Assembly (NCBI RefSeq): GCF_014208105.1
Contig: NZ_JACHMQ010000001.1
Coordinates: 372,001 to 436,000, forward strand
Direction of reading: 5' to 3'
Length of the DNA stretch: 64,000 nucleotides
From: Actinomadura coerulea
GTDB lineage: Bacteria > Actinomycetota > Actinomycetes > Streptosporangiales > Streptosporangiaceae
Made by a program: the position numbers and the translations under genes. The notes beneath the pieces were generated by a model. That model saw only the letters and a program-made list of their open reading frames with translations, did no database searches and was not told where the DNA came from. Numbering within the stretch: the stretch's first letter is position 1; each line of letters opens with the position of its first letter. Shown here one piece after another: positions 17,577 to 26,820 of the stretch.

Positions 17577-18653
17577 ATGGTCGAATCAACTCACGCGAGG
17601 GCAACCCGCACGGGGCGCGACGACCGGACAGGCTCGCGCTCGCAGATCAAGATCGTGGTGCCGGACGACCATTCGATGGTGAGCCTGCTGGGCTCCCGGG
17701 ATGAGTTGCTCCACGCGATCGAGCACGCGTTCGGCGCCGGCATCGACATCCACGTCCGCGGGAACGAGATCACCGTGACCGGCCCGGAGGGCGAGACCGA
17801 CCTCGTCTCCCGGCTGTTCACCGAGATGCTCGAACTGCTGAAGGGCGGCACCCAGCTCACCCCGGACGCCGTCGAGCGCAGCCTGGCGATGCTGCGCGGC
17901 GAGAGCGGCGCGCGTCCCGCGGAGGTCCTCACCCTGGACGTGCTGTCCAGCCGGGGCAGGACCATCCGCCCGAAGACGCTGAACCAGCGGCGGTACGTCG
18001 ACGCGATCGACAAGCACACGATCGTGTTCGGCATCGGCCCGGCCGGCACCGGCAAGACCTACCTCGCCATGGCCAAGGCGGTCCGCGCCCTGCAGGACAA
18101 GCAGGTCAACCGGATCATCCTGACGCGGCCCGCCGTCGAGGCGGGCGAGCGGCTCGGCTTCCTGCCGGGAACGCTCTACGAGAAGATCGACCCGTACCTG
18201 CGCCCGCTGTACGACGCGCTCCACGACATGGTCGACCCCGACTCGATCCCGCGCCTGATGGCCGCGGGCACCATCGAGGTCGCCCCCCTGGCGTACATGC
18301 GCGGAAGGACGCTGAACGACTCGTTCATCATCCTGGACGAGGCGCAGAACACCTCGCCCGAGCAGATGAAGATGTTCCTCACCCGGCTCGGGTTCGGGTC
18401 GAAGGTCGTGGTGACCGGCGACGTCACCCAGGTCGACCTGCCGAACGGGCACCTGAGCGGGCTGCGCGTCGTCCAGGAGATCCTCGACGGCGTGCAGGAC
18501 ATCCACTTCTCCCGGCTGGACAGCCGCGACGTGGTGCGGCACAAGCTCGTCACCGAGATCGTCGACGCCTACAACCGGTTCGACGAGAAGCAGGTCCCGC
18601 AGATCAAGCAGGGCGCGGCGCGCGGCGGTCCCCGCAAGCGGGGGCGGCAGTGA
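17577..18653 (+). CDS. phoH: PhoH family ATPase
   Basis: 358 residues. Domains: an N-terminal KH-like part (residues ~30-95, with [20 protein letters not shown]) and a PhoH ATPase core with Walker A GPAGTGKT (~154-161), the segment [15 protein letters not shown], and Walker [10 protein letters not shown]. It is linked to RNA metabolism together with YbeY. The ybeY GTG overlaps its stop (GTGA), so the genes form an operon. Confidence 0.93.
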   Translation: MVESTHARATRTGRDDRTGSRSQIKIVVPDDHSMVSLLGSRDELLHAIEHAFGAGIDIHVRGNEITVTGPEGETDLVSRLFTEMLELLKGGTQLTPDAVERSLAMLRGESGARPAEVLTLDVLSSRGRTIRPKTLNQRRYVDAIDKHTIVFGIGPAGTGKTYLAMAKAVRALQDKQVNRIILTRPAVEAGERLGFLPGTLYEKIDPYLRPLYDALHDMVDPDSIPRLMAAGTIEVAPLAYMRGRTLNDSFIILDEAQNTSPEQMKMFLTRLGFGSKVVVTGDVTQVDLPNGHLSGLRVVQEILDGVQDIHFSRLDSRDVVRHKLVTEIVDAYNRFDEKQVPQIKQGAARGGPRKRGRQ

Positions 18654-19126
18654 GCATCGAGGTGCTGAACGAGTCGGGCGCCGAGGTCGACGAGAAGGCC
18701 ATCGCCGACCTGTCCCGGCACGTCCTGGACGGAATGCGCGTCCATCCGCTGGCGGAGCTGTCGGTGCTGCTGGTCGACGAGGCCGCGATGACCGAGCTGC
18801 ACGAGAAGTGGATGGACGAGCCGGGCCCGACCGACGTGCTGTCGTTCCCCATGGACGAGCTGCGCCCCGGGCACATGTCCGGCGGCGCCGACGAGGACGG
18901 CGAGACCGACCCGGGCCTTCTCGGCGACGTCGTGCTGTGCCCCGCCGTCGCCGAGAAGCAGGCGCGGGAGGCCGGGCACAGCACCGCGGAGGAGCTGGAG
19001 CTGCTGTGCGCGCACGGCATCCTGCACCTCCTCGGCTACGACCACGCCGAGCCGGAGGAGCACCGGGAGATGTTCGGCCTGCAGGCCGAGCTCCTCACCT
19101 CCTGGCGGGAGAAACGCGGCGGTTGA
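18650..19126 (+). CDS. ybeY: endoribonuclease YbeY (rRNA maturation factor)
   Basis: 158 residues from GTG 18650. The zinc motif H-G-x-L-H-L-x-G-Y-D-H is intact ([11 protein letters not shown], ~residues 122-132), and [12 protein letters not shown] is conserved. YbeY acts in 16S rRNA 3'-end processing and ribosome quality control. It overlaps phoH by 4 nt and the following CNNM gene by 1 nt (TGATG). Confidence 0.95.
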   Translation: MSIEVLNESGAEVDEKAIADLSRHVLDGMRVHPLAELSVLLVDEAAMTELHEKWMDEPGPTDVLSFPMDELRPGHMSGGADEDGETDPGLLGDVVLCPAVAEKQAREAGHSTAEELELLCAHGILHLLGYDHAEPEEHREMFGLQAELLTSWREKRGG

Positions 19127-20472
19127 TGAGCACCGCGCAGGCGTGGCTGTCCGCACTGGCGGTGGGCCTGGTCTTCTTGGCGGGCCTGCTGGCCGGCACC
19201 GAGACGGCGCTCGCCCGGGTCTCGCGCGTCACGGTCGAGGAGGCGGTCCGGGAGGGGCGGCGGGGCGCCCGGCGGCTGGCGGAGGTCGTCGCCGACCCGG
19301 CCCGCTACGTCAACATGGTCCTGCTGCTGCGGATCGGCTGCGAGCTGGTCGCCACCGTGATCGTGGCGGACCTGTGCATCTCCTGGCTGGACGAGACGTG
19401 GCGCGCCTACGTCACCGCCGCCGCCGTCATGATCGTCGTCAGCTACGTGGTGATCGGGGTGGGGCCGCGCACCCTCGGCATCCAGCACGCCGACCGGATC
19501 GCGCTGGCGGGCGCCGCCGTGATCCACCCGGTGACCCGGGTGTTCGGGCCCCTGCCCCGGCTGCTGATCCTGCTCGGCAACGCCCTCACGCCCGGCAAGG
19601 GCTTCCGGGAGGGCCCGTTCGCCTCCGAGGCGGAGCTGCGCGACCTGGTCGACCTCGCCGAGCAGCGCAGCCTGATCGAACCGGTCGAGCGGGAGATGAT
19701 CCACTCGGTGTTCGAGCTGGGCGACACCCTCGTCCGCGAGGTGATGGTGCCGCGCACCGACATCGTGTTCGTCGAGCGCACGAAGACCCTGCGGCAGGCG
19801 ATGTCGCTGGCGCTGCGCAGCGGCTTCTCCCGCATCCCCGTCGTCGGCGAGAACGAGGACGACGTCGTCGGCATCGCCTACCTCAAGGACGTCGTCCGGC
19901 GCAGCCAGGAGCACCGCGAGGGCGAGTCGGTCGAGACGGTCGACTCGGTCATGCGGCCCGCCACCTACGTCCCCGACAGCAAGCCGATCGACGAGCTGCT
20001 GCGCGAGATGCAGGCCCGGCAGATCCACGTGGCGATCGTCATCGACGAGTACGGCGGCACCGCCGGCCTGGTCACCATCGAGGACATCCTGGAGGAGATC
20101 GTCGGTGAGATCACCGACGAGTACGACGTGGAGACCCCGCCGGTGACCTGGCTCTCCGGCGACGCGGCCCGCGTCACCGCCCGCCTGCCCGTGGAGGACC
20201 TCGCCGAGCTGTTCGACGTGGAGATCGACGCCGAGGAGGTCGAGACGGTCGGCGGCCTGCTCGCCCACGCGCTCGGCCGCGTCCCGATCGAGGGCTCCAC
20301 CGCCGAGGTCGCCACCAACGAGGCCTCCACCGGCGAGCCCGGCCCCGTGCTGTCCCTGAGGGCCGAGACGATCGCCGGGCGCCGCAACCGGGTCGGGACC
20401 GTCCTCGTGCGCCGGCTCGGCGCCCCGTCCGCGAACGCCGAGAGCAGGGCGGCCTCGGACCAGTCCCGCTGA
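19126..20472 (+). CDS. hemolysin/CNNM-type protein with CBS pair (CorC-like transporter)
   Basis: 448 residues from ATG 19126. Layout: N-terminal transmembrane DUF21/CNNM domain (residues 1-~165), a CBS pair (~190-320, with VREVMVPRTDIVFVE and HVAIVIDEYGGTAGLVTIED) and a CorC_HlyC domain at the C-terminus. These proteins are linked to Mg2+/cobalt export. Coupled to ybeY by the shared TGATG, and found in this position across actinobacteria. Confidence 0.92.
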   Translation: MSTAQAWLSALAVGLVFLAGLLAGTETALARVSRVTVEEAVREGRRGARRLAEVVADPARYVNMVLLLRIGCELVATVIVADLCISWLDETWRAYVTAAAVMIVVSYVVIGVGPRTLGIQHADRIALAGAAVIHPVTRVFGPLPRLLILLGNALTPGKGFREGPFASEAELRDLVDLAEQRSLIEPVEREMIHSVFELGDTLVREVMVPRTDIVFVERTKTLRQAMSLALRSGFSRIPVVGENEDDVVGIAYLKDVVRRSQEHREGESVETVDSVMRPATYVPDSKPIDELLREMQARQIHVAIVIDEYGGTAGLVTIEDILEEIVGEITDEYDVETPPVTWLSGDAARVTARLPVEDLAELFDVEIDAEEVETVGGLLAHALGRVPIEGSTAEVATNEASTGEPGPVLSLRAETIAGRRNRVGTVLVRRLGAPSANAESRAASDQSR

Positions 20473-20478
20473 CGGCCT

Positions 20479-20501
20479 CCGGCCGGCTGACCGCCGGCCG
20501 G
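20479..20501. terminator. bidirectional hairpin between CNNM and deaminase-like genes
   Basis: Perfect 9-bp inverted repeat CCGGCCGGC/GCCGGCCGG with loop TGACC, between two convergent stop codons. Confidence 0.6.
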
Positions 20502-20502
20502 C

Positions 20503-20838
20503 CTAACCGACGATGGCGCGGACGCTGCCGTCGGGGGCGGCGAGCAGGACCGGGGCCTTCGGACCGAGGTCGCGGACGGCGGCGACGTCGGCGGGGTCGG
20601 CGGCCTCGGCGGCGGTGACGACGGCGGCGGCCTCCAGGTCCTCGGCGCCGCTGGAGACGGCCATCGCGACGGCGGCCTTGAGGGCCGACAGCTTCAGGGA
20701 CGGCAGGTCCACGCTCGTGGCGGAGTAGGTGCGGCCCGTCTCGTCGCGCACGGCGGCGCCCTCGGCGGCGCCCGCGCGCGCCCGCGCCGACCTGGCCAGG
20801 GTGATGATCTTCGCGTCCTCGGCGTTCAGCTCGCTCAC
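20503..20838 (-). CDS. cytidine-deaminase-like protein lacking the catalytic motifs
   Basis: 111 residues from GTG 20838. It resembles the short protein found after the CNNM gene in Streptomyces and relatives and often annotated as cytidine deaminase: IITLARSARARAGAAEGAAV, then DETGRTYSATSVDLPSLKLSA and AAVVTAAEAADPADVAAVRDLG. The His/Cys-Ala-Glu and Pro-Cys-x-x-Cys zinc motifs are absent; there is no cysteine at all. A catalytic role as a zinc deaminase is therefore unlikely. Confidence 0.75.
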   Translation of the reverse strand: MSELNAEDAKIITLARSARARAGAAEGAAVRDETGRTYSATSVDLPSLKLSALKAAVAMAVSSGAEDLEAAAVVTAAEAADPADVAAVRDLGPKAPVLLAAPDGSVRAIVG

Positions 20839-20970
20839 GCCCCAAGCGTACGGGCACCGCGGGCGGGCGGGGCGGGCGGCTCGGCGGTTCGCAAGTCGGC
20901 TGCAAGTGGACGGCAAGGGGAGCCCGCGAGCCTGTAGGGCGTCGGACAATGCCGTTCTGGGGGAGAAGTG

Positions 20971-23103
20971 ATGTCCCGTCTGCTCTACCGCCTGGGGAGG
21001 GCCGCCGCGCTGCGCCCTTGGCGGTTCATCGTGGTGTGGCTGGTGCTCGTCGCCGCGATGGCCGGCCTCTCCGGCGTCGCCGGGGGAGCCCTGCATGACA
21101 ACTACACGCTGGCGGGGACGGGCTCGCAGCGGGCCACCGACCTGCTGCAGGAGCGGTTCCCCGCGCTGGCCGGGGCCGACGCGCGGGTCGTGGTCCACGC
21201 GAGGTCGGGGAAGGTCGACCAGGCGGAGCTGGCCGCCGCGGCGACCGGGCTGCGGAAGCTGCCGCACGTCAGCGGTGTCGACCCGGCGCAGTTCGGAAAG
21301 GGCGGCGCGACCGCGCTGATGACCGTCCGGTACTCGGTGCCCGTCACCGACCTCGGGCCCAAGGAGACCCTCGACCTGCTGCGGTCGGCGACGCGGAACC
21401 TGGACGCCGCGGGCTACCAGGTGGAGTTCGGCGGCCAGGTCCCCGAGAACGTGACCGCGCCCGGCGGCGTCGCCGAGGCGGTCGGGATCGTGGCGGCCCT
21501 GGTCATCCTGCTGCTGGCGTTCGGGTCGGTGGTGGCGGCCGGGCTGCCGCTCGCCGTCGCGCTGGCCGGGCTCGGAGTCGGCGTGTCCGGGATCACACTG
21601 GTCGCCGCGTTCACCGACGTCGCGACCACCGCGCCCACGCTCGCCACGATGGTGGGGCTCGGCGTCGGCATCGACTACGCGCTGTTCGTCCTGACCCGCC
21701 ACCGGGAGGGGCTCGCGGAGGGCCTCGACGTCCCGGAGGCGGTGGGCCGCGCCATCGCGACCGCTGGCCTGTCGGTGATCTTCGCGGGGTTCACGGTGCT
21801 GCTGGCGCTGTGCGGGCTGGTGCTGTCGCGGATCCCGGTGTTCATGACGATGGGGTTCACCACCGGAATCGTCGTCGCGGCGACCGTGCTGAGCGCGGTC
21901 ACGCTGCTGCCGGCCGTGCTGGGCCTCGCCGGCCGCAGGGTGCTCCGCCGCCGCGACCGCGCCGCAGGCGCGACGATCGCCGTGGAGTCGCCGCGGGTGC
22001 GCCGGTGGGCGTTGCACGTCGGGCGGCACCCCTGGCCGTGGCTGCTCGCCGCCGCGGTGCTGATGCTCACCCTCGCCGCCCCCGCGCTCGGCATGCGGAC
22101 CTGGCCGAGCGACGCCAGCAGCGAACCCACGTCCAACACCGTCCGCCAGGCCTACGACCTGGTCGCCGACGGCTTCGGCGCGGGCGCGAACGGGCCGCTC
22201 GCCGTGGCCGTCGACCTGACCGGGACCGACAGGGCGGCCCTGCCGGGCCTGCGGGACCGGCTGGAGGGCGTCGAGGGCGTCGCGTCCGTGGCGCCGCCGC
22301 AGCTCTCCCCGCGCGGCGACGCAGCGGTGATCATGGTGACGCCGGACTACGGGCCGCAGGACGAGCGGGTGACCGGGCTCGTCGACCGGATCCGGGCCGA
22401 CGTGCTGCCGCCGGACACCGAGGTCACCGGGCTGACCGCCGTCTACGTGGACCTGTCCCGGGTGTTGTCGGACCGGCTGTGGCCGGTGATCGGCGTGGTG
22501 GTGGCGACGTCGTTCATCATGCTGATGATCGTGTTCCGGTCGCTGTTGGCGCCGCTGAAGGCCGCGGTGATGAACCTGCTGTCGATCGGCGCCGCGTACG
22601 GGGTGCTCACGGCCGTGTTCCAGTGGGGGTGGGGCGCGGAACTGCTCGGCCTCCCGCACAGCGTCCCGGTGTCGTCGTTCATCCTGCTGCTGATGTTCGC
22701 CGTCCTGTTCGGCGTCTCCATGGACTACGAGGTCTTCCTGCTCTCGCGGGTCCGGGAGGAGTGGCTGCTGCACGGCGACGCGCGCGGCTCGGTGTCCACC
22801 GGGCTCGCCGCGACCGGCCGTGTGATCAGCAGCGCGGCACTGATCATGGTGGCGGTGTTCCTCGGCTTCGCCGCCGATCCCGGCCTGGTGATCAAGCAGA
22901 TGGGGGTCGGTCTCGCGGTCGCGGTGGCGCTGGACGCGACGGTCGTCCGCCTGGTGCTGGTGCCGGCCACGATGTCGCTGCTCGGACGGGCGAACTGGTG
23001 GCTGCCGGGACCGCTCGCCCGGGTGCTGCCGGCGATCGACCTGCACGGTGGCGCGGCGCCCGCGCCGCCCGCCGAGCGGCGTCCCGAGCCCAGCCGCGCG
23101 TAA
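20971..23103 (+). CDS. MMPL-family RND transporter
   Basis: 710 residues from ATG 20971, behind GGGAG; a GTG just before it is an alternative. Two repeats of one transmembrane helix, a periplasmic domain and five helices are visible, with the conserved stretches GLGVGIDYALFVLTRHREGL and FGVSMDYEVFLLSRVREEWL. MMPL proteins export lipids, polyketides or drugs using the proton gradient. It lies 52 nt upstream of the SARP regulator; the palindrome between them separates their control. Confidence 0.92.
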   Translation: MSRLLYRLGRAAALRPWRFIVVWLVLVAAMAGLSGVAGGALHDNYTLAGTGSQRATDLLQERFPALAGADARVVVHARSGKVDQAELAAAATGLRKLPHVSGVDPAQFGKGGATALMTVRYSVPVTDLGPKETLDLLRSATRNLDAAGYQVEFGGQVPENVTAPGGVAEAVGIVAALVILLLAFGSVVAAGLPLAVALAGLGVGVSGITLVAAFTDVATTAPTLATMVGLGVGIDYALFVLTRHREGLAEGLDVPEAVGRAIATAGLSVIFAGFTVLLALCGLVLSRIPVFMTMGFTTGIVVAATVLSAVTLLPAVLGLAGRRVLRRRDRAAGATIAVESPRVRRWALHVGRHPWPWLLAAAVLMLTLAAPALGMRTWPSDASSEPTSNTVRQAYDLVADGFGAGANGPLAVAVDLTGTDRAALPGLRDRLEGVEGVASVAPPQLSPRGDAAVIMVTPDYGPQDERVTGLVDRIRADVLPPDTEVTGLTAVYVDLSRVLSDRLWPVIGVVVATSFIMLMIVFRSLLAPLKAAVMNLLSIGAAYGVLTAVFQWGWGAELLGLPHSVPVSSFILLLMFAVLFGVSMDYEVFLLSRVREEWLLHGDARGSVSTGLAATGRVISSAALIMVAVFLGFAADPGLVIKQMGVGLAVAVALDATVVRLVLVPATMSLLGRANWWLPGPLARVLPAIDLHGGAAPAPPAERRPEPSRA

Positions 23104-23129
23104 CCGGGGGAGTGATCACGGAAGGGCGG

Positions 23130-23158
23130 CATGTCCCGGTTAGGCTGATCGGGACATG
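23130..23158. promoter_or_regulatory. 9-bp perfect palindrome overlapping the SARP gene start
   Basis: CATGTCCCG (23130-23138), 11-nt spacer, CGGGACATG (23150-23158). The right arm ends in the ATG start codon of the SARP gene. It could be an operator or an RNA hairpin that hides the start. There is no Shine-Dalgarno site between the arms. Confidence 0.6.
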
Positions 23159-26100
23159 TCGCCTGTCGTACGCGTTCTCGGGGCCTTCGGCGCCGAGGTG
23201 GCCGGAACCGCCGCCGACCTCGGCGGCCACCGGCAGCGCTCGGTGCTCGCCCGCCTCGTCGCCGCGCGGGGACGCATGGTGCCCGCGGACAGGCTCGTCG
23301 ACGACCTGTGGGCGGGCACGGCGCCGCCGCGCGCCGCCGCCGGCCTCCAGTCCTTCGTCTCCCACCTGCGCCGCGCGCTCGAACCGGACCGCCCGCCCCG
23401 CACGCCCGCGCGGGTCCTGGTCACCGAGCCGCCGGGGTACGCGCTGCGGCTGCCGGACGGCGCCGTCGACGCGTGGCGGTTCGACACGCTGATCGACGAG
23501 GCCGCCGGGCCGGCGGCGTCCGACCCGCGGGAGGCGCTCCGCCGCGCGGAGGCGGCGCTCGCCGAGTGGCGCGGGCCCGCCTACGCCGAGTTCGCCGACC
23601 TGCCGTGGGCCGCGGCCGAGGCCGCCCGCCTGGACGAGCGGCGCCGGCTCGCGGCCGAGCGCCGGGCGGAGGCCATGCTGCGGCTCGGATCGGCCGCCGA
23701 GGCCGTCCCCGACCTGGAGACCCACGCCGCCGCCAACCCGCTGCGCGAGGAGGCGTGGCGGCTGCTCGCCCTCGCCCTCTACCGCGCCGGGCGCCAGGGC
23801 GACGCCCTCGCCGCGCTGCGGCGCGCCCGCGCGGTGCTGACCGAGCAGCTCGGCGTCGATCCCGGCCCGGCGCTGCGCCGCCTGGAGAGCGACATCCTGG
23901 CGCAGGAGCCCGCGCTCGGAGCGCTGGAACGGCCCGTGGCGCCCCGTCCCGTCCTGCGGATCGCGCCGGCGCCCCGTCCGGACGTGGGCCCGGCCTTCGT
24001 CGGCCGCGTTCAGGAGCTGGCGAGGCTGGAGGAGGCCGCCGGGAACGCCGCCGCGGGCCGCGGCGGCGTCGTGATCGTGTGCGGGGACGCCGGGATGGGC
24101 AAGACCGCGCTCGCCGAGAGGCTCGCGCGCGACCTGGCCGGACGGGGCTGGACGTGCGCGTGGGGGACGGCGCCGGAGACCGCCGGAGCGCCCGCGGCCT
24201 GGCCCTGGGCCGAACTGCTGCGCGAGCTGGCGAACGCCGCCCCGCCCGCCGGCGGCCTCGCCGGACGGCTCGGGCCGCTGCTGGACGACTCCGTCATCGG
24301 GCGCGGCGACGCCGACGTCGTCACGGGGCGGTTCCGGCTCCACCTGGCCGTCGGCGACTACCTCGCCGAGCTCGCGGACACGGCGCCGCTCCTGCTCGTC
24401 CTGGACGACCTGCACTGGGCCGACGAGGAGACCCTCGCCCTGCTGATCCGGCTCGCCGGGCGGCTGCGGGACCGCCGCGTCCTGCTGCTGGCCACGTTCC
24501 GCCAGACCGAGGTGCCGGACGGCCTCGCCGCGGCGCTGGCCGCGCTCGCCCGGCACGAGCCCGCGCGGATCGAGCTCGCCGGGCTGTCGCCGGCGGAGGT
24601 CGCGGCCCTCGTCCGGCACACCTGCGCCACCGGCCTGGACGACGAGGAGCTGTCGGCGATCGCCGAGCGCACGGGCGGCAACCCGTTCTTCACCCGGGAG
24701 ACGGCCCGGCTCCTGGACGCCGAGGGACTGCCCGCCGCCACGCGCCGGGTCCCCGCGGGCGTCGGCGACGTGCTGCGCCGCCGCGTCGCGCGGCTGCCGG
24801 GACCGGTCCAGTCCGTGCTGCGCGACGCCGCGGTCATCGGCCGGGACACCGACCTGCGCGTCCTGGCCGACCTGGCGGGGGACGAGGAGACGGTGATCGA
24901 CGCCGTGGAGGCGGGCCTGGCCGCCGGGCTCGTCACCGAGCCCGCGCCCGGCCGGATCCGGTTCGCGCACGCCCTCGTCCGCGACACCCTCTACGCGGCC
25001 GTGTCCCGGGCCCGCCGCACCCGCGTGCACGGCCGGGTCGCCGCCGCGCTGGAGCGCCACCTGCCGGGCGAGGTCGCCGCGATCGCGCACCACTACCTCG
25101 AAGCGGGCACCGACCCCGACAAGGCCGTCCGGTACGCGCGGCGCGCCGCCGCGGCCGCCGAGGCGCGGTTCGCGCACGGCGCCGCGGCCGACCTGTGGGC
25201 GCGCGCCGTCGACGCGCTCCGCGCGCGGGGCCCCGAGGCGGCCCGCGACCGGCTGGAGGCGGAGGCCGCCGCGATCCGGGCGAGCGCCCTCGCCGGACAG
25301 ATCGTCGACGCCCGGGCCCGGCGGATCGCCGCCATCGCCGACGCCCGCGCGTTCGGGGACGTCCGCCTGCTCGCCCGGATCATCGTCGCCTTCGACGTCC
25401 CCACGCTGTGGACGAGCCGCGAGTACGGGACCCTCGACCTCACCGTCGTGGAGGCCACCGGCGAGGCGCTGGCGAGCGTCCCCGAAAGCGAGCCGGAGTC
25501 GCGGGTCAGGCTGCTGACCACGCTGGCGATCGAGTCGGAGGGCGAGCAGCACGACCGGGGCGCCGCGGCCGCCGCGGCGGCGCTGCGCCTGGCCCGCGCG
25601 CTGGGCTCGCCCGAACTGATCGCCCTCGCCCTCAACGGCGCCTACATCAACGCCTACCGGAGCGCGGAGGGGCTCACCGAGCGGCACCGGTTCGCGTCCG
25701 AGCTGCTCGACCTCGCCGTCGAGCACGACCTCGGCACCTACCGCGTCCTCGCGCACCTGCAACTCCAGCAGACGAGCGTCGCCGCGCTCGACCTGCCCGC
25801 CGCGCACCGGCACCGCGCGGAGGGGCGCCGGCTCGCCGAGCAGTACGGGCTGCCGCTGCTGGCCCGCATCGCGGACTGGTACACGGCCCTGGTGCGCGCC
25901 TTCGCCGCCCGCCCGGAGGAGGCGGAACGCGCGTTCGCCGAGGTCGGCGGCTCCATCGGCCGGACCCGAATCTGGTTCAGCGAGCGCGGCATGGCGCTCC
26001 TCGGCCCGTTCTGCCTTCGGCTCGTCCAGGGACGGGCCGAGGAGGCGATGGAGGAGGCCGCCTGGCTGCACGAGCAGTGGAGGCACGTCGCCGCGACCGC

Positions 26101-26497
26101 CGACATCTACGCGCTCACCCTGGCCTCCGCGGGCCGCATCGCCGAGGCGCGCCGGGTGGTGGCGGGCGCCGGTCCCGTGCGGCTCGACTACTTCTTCGAC
26201 CTGACCATGGCGGTCCGCGGCCTGCGCGCCGTCGCCCTGGACGACCGCCCCCTGGCCGAGGAGGCCTACGCGGCTCTGCTGCCCTACGAGGGCCACTTCT
26301 CCGGCGGCGCCACCGCCGTCGCGACGGTCGGCCCGGTCGCGCAGGTCCTCGGCGACCTCGCCCGCTTCCTGGACCGTCCCGCCGAGGTCGCCGCCGCCCA
26401 CTACCGCACGGCGGCGGAGGTCGCGGACCGCCTCGAAGCCCCCTTCTGGGCGGAGAAGGCCACCGCCTCCCTCGCGGCCCTGGGCACGGCGGCGTGA
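23156..26497 (+). CDS. SARP/BTAD transcriptional regulator with ATPase and TPR-like domains
   Basis: 1113 residues. Domains: OmpR-type winged helix (1-~95, VLGAFGAEVAG through PPGYALRLPDGAVDAWRF), bacterial transcriptional activation domain (~96-245, with LREEAWRLLALALYRAGRQG), AAA/NB-ARC-like ATPase from FVGRVQEL (~280) with Walker A GDAGMGKT (~310) and Walker B LLLVLDDLHWADE, then a long helical TPR-like C-terminus. Such AfsR-like proteins activate secondary metabolism; the MMPL gene just upstream is a candidate target. No biosynthetic cluster is visible nearby. Confidence 0.9.
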   Translation: MSPVVRVLGAFGAEVAGTAADLGGHRQRSVLARLVAARGRMVPADRLVDDLWAGTAPPRAAAGLQSFVSHLRRALEPDRPPRTPARVLVTEPPGYALRLPDGAVDAWRFDTLIDEAAGPAASDPREALRRAEAALAEWRGPAYAEFADLPWAAAEAARLDERRRLAAERRAEAMLRLGSAAEAVPDLETHAAANPLREEAWRLLALALYRAGRQGDALAALRRARAVLTEQLGVDPGPALRRLESDILAQEPALGALERPVAPRPVLRIAPAPRPDVGPAFVGRVQELARLEEAAGNAAAGRGGVVIVCGDAGMGKTALAERLARDLAGRGWTCAWGTAPETAGAPAAWPWAELLRELANAAPPAGGLAGRLGPLLDDSVIGRGDADVVTGRFRLHLAVGDYLAELADTAPLLLVLDDLHWADEETLALLIRLAGRLRDRRVLLLATFRQTEVPDGLAAALAALARHEPARIELAGLSPAEVAALVRHTCATGLDDEELSAIAERTGGNPFFTRETARLLDAEGLPAATRRVPAGVGDVLRRRVARLPGPVQSVLRDAAVIGRDTDLRVLADLAGDEETVIDAVEAGLAAGLVTEPAPGRIRFAHALVRDTLYAAVSRARRTRVHGRVAAALERHLPGEVAAIAHHYLEAGTDPDKAVRYARRAAAAAEARFAHGAAADLWARAVDALRARGPEAARDRLEAEAAAIRASALAGQIVDARARRIAAIADARAFGDVRLLARIIVAFDVPTLWTSREYGTLDLTVVEATGEALASVPESEPESRVRLLTTLAIESEGEQHDRGAAAAAAALRLARALGSPELIALALNGAYINAYRSAEGLTERHRFASELLDLAVEHDLGTYRVLAHLQLQQTSVAALDLPAAHRHRAEGRRLAEQYGLPLLARIADWYTALVRAFAARPEEAERAFAEVGGSIGRTRIWFSERGMALLGPFCLRLVQGRAEEAMEEAAWLHEQWRHVAATADIYALTLASAGRIAEARRVVAGAGPVRLDYFFDLTMAVRGLRAVALDDRPLAEEAYAALLPYEGHFSGGATAVATVGPVAQVLGDLARFLDRPAEVAAAHYRTAAEVADRLEAPFWAEKATASLAALGTAA

Positions 26498-26660
26498 CCC
26501 CGCCCTCGTCCAACCCGACTAAACTGGCGCGGGCGGTCTGGGCGATGCCGACGTTCGCGCGGTCGTCGACGGTGGCGGGCCGCCATGACCCCGGCAAGGA
26601 GAGACGTCATAAGCGCACCCGTCCCAATGGACGAACCGACCTCAGTCCTCGCCGCAACCA

Positions 26661-26773
26661 CGCAACAACCTCAAGGGTTGCGATCGCGTCCGAAGGCAGG
26701 TTCGAGCGTGCGAGAACCTGATCGCGCAGCGAGCCGCAAGGCGAGACGGAGCGATGCCGGCGATCGCCCGCGG
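26661..26773 (+). repeat. 113-bp interspersed element, copy A
   Basis: Matches copy B (35073-35185) in inverse orientation. The core 26680-26767 is bounded at both ends by GCGATCGC, 80 bp apart start to start, exactly as in copy B, and differs at about 9 of 89 aligned positions. An internal inverted repeat CAGGTTC/GAACCTG is conserved with a compensatory change in copy B. It fills most of the 323-nt gap between the SARP gene and era, so it may lie in the era leader. The rest of that gap (26498-26660) shows nothing I can name beyond a TAAACT -10-like hexamer at 26520-26525. Confidence 0.75.
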
Positions 26774-26820
26774 TGCTCGACGATGGAGGGCCGCCAGGCC
26801 CGAAGGAGGAGAGCACGGCA

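Noticed and set aside
22892..26401. A 1169-codon minus-strand open frame opposite the SARP gene
   Set aside because: The plus strand has clear SARP and ATPase motifs; the antisense protein is Gly/Arg/Val-rich without any recognisable domain.
26680..26767. GCGATCGC octamers as a HIP1-like genome-wide repeat signal
   Set aside because: The octamer also occurs by codon usage within rpsT (4210) and near 28201, so only its fixed 80-bp spacing in both repeat copies is informative.
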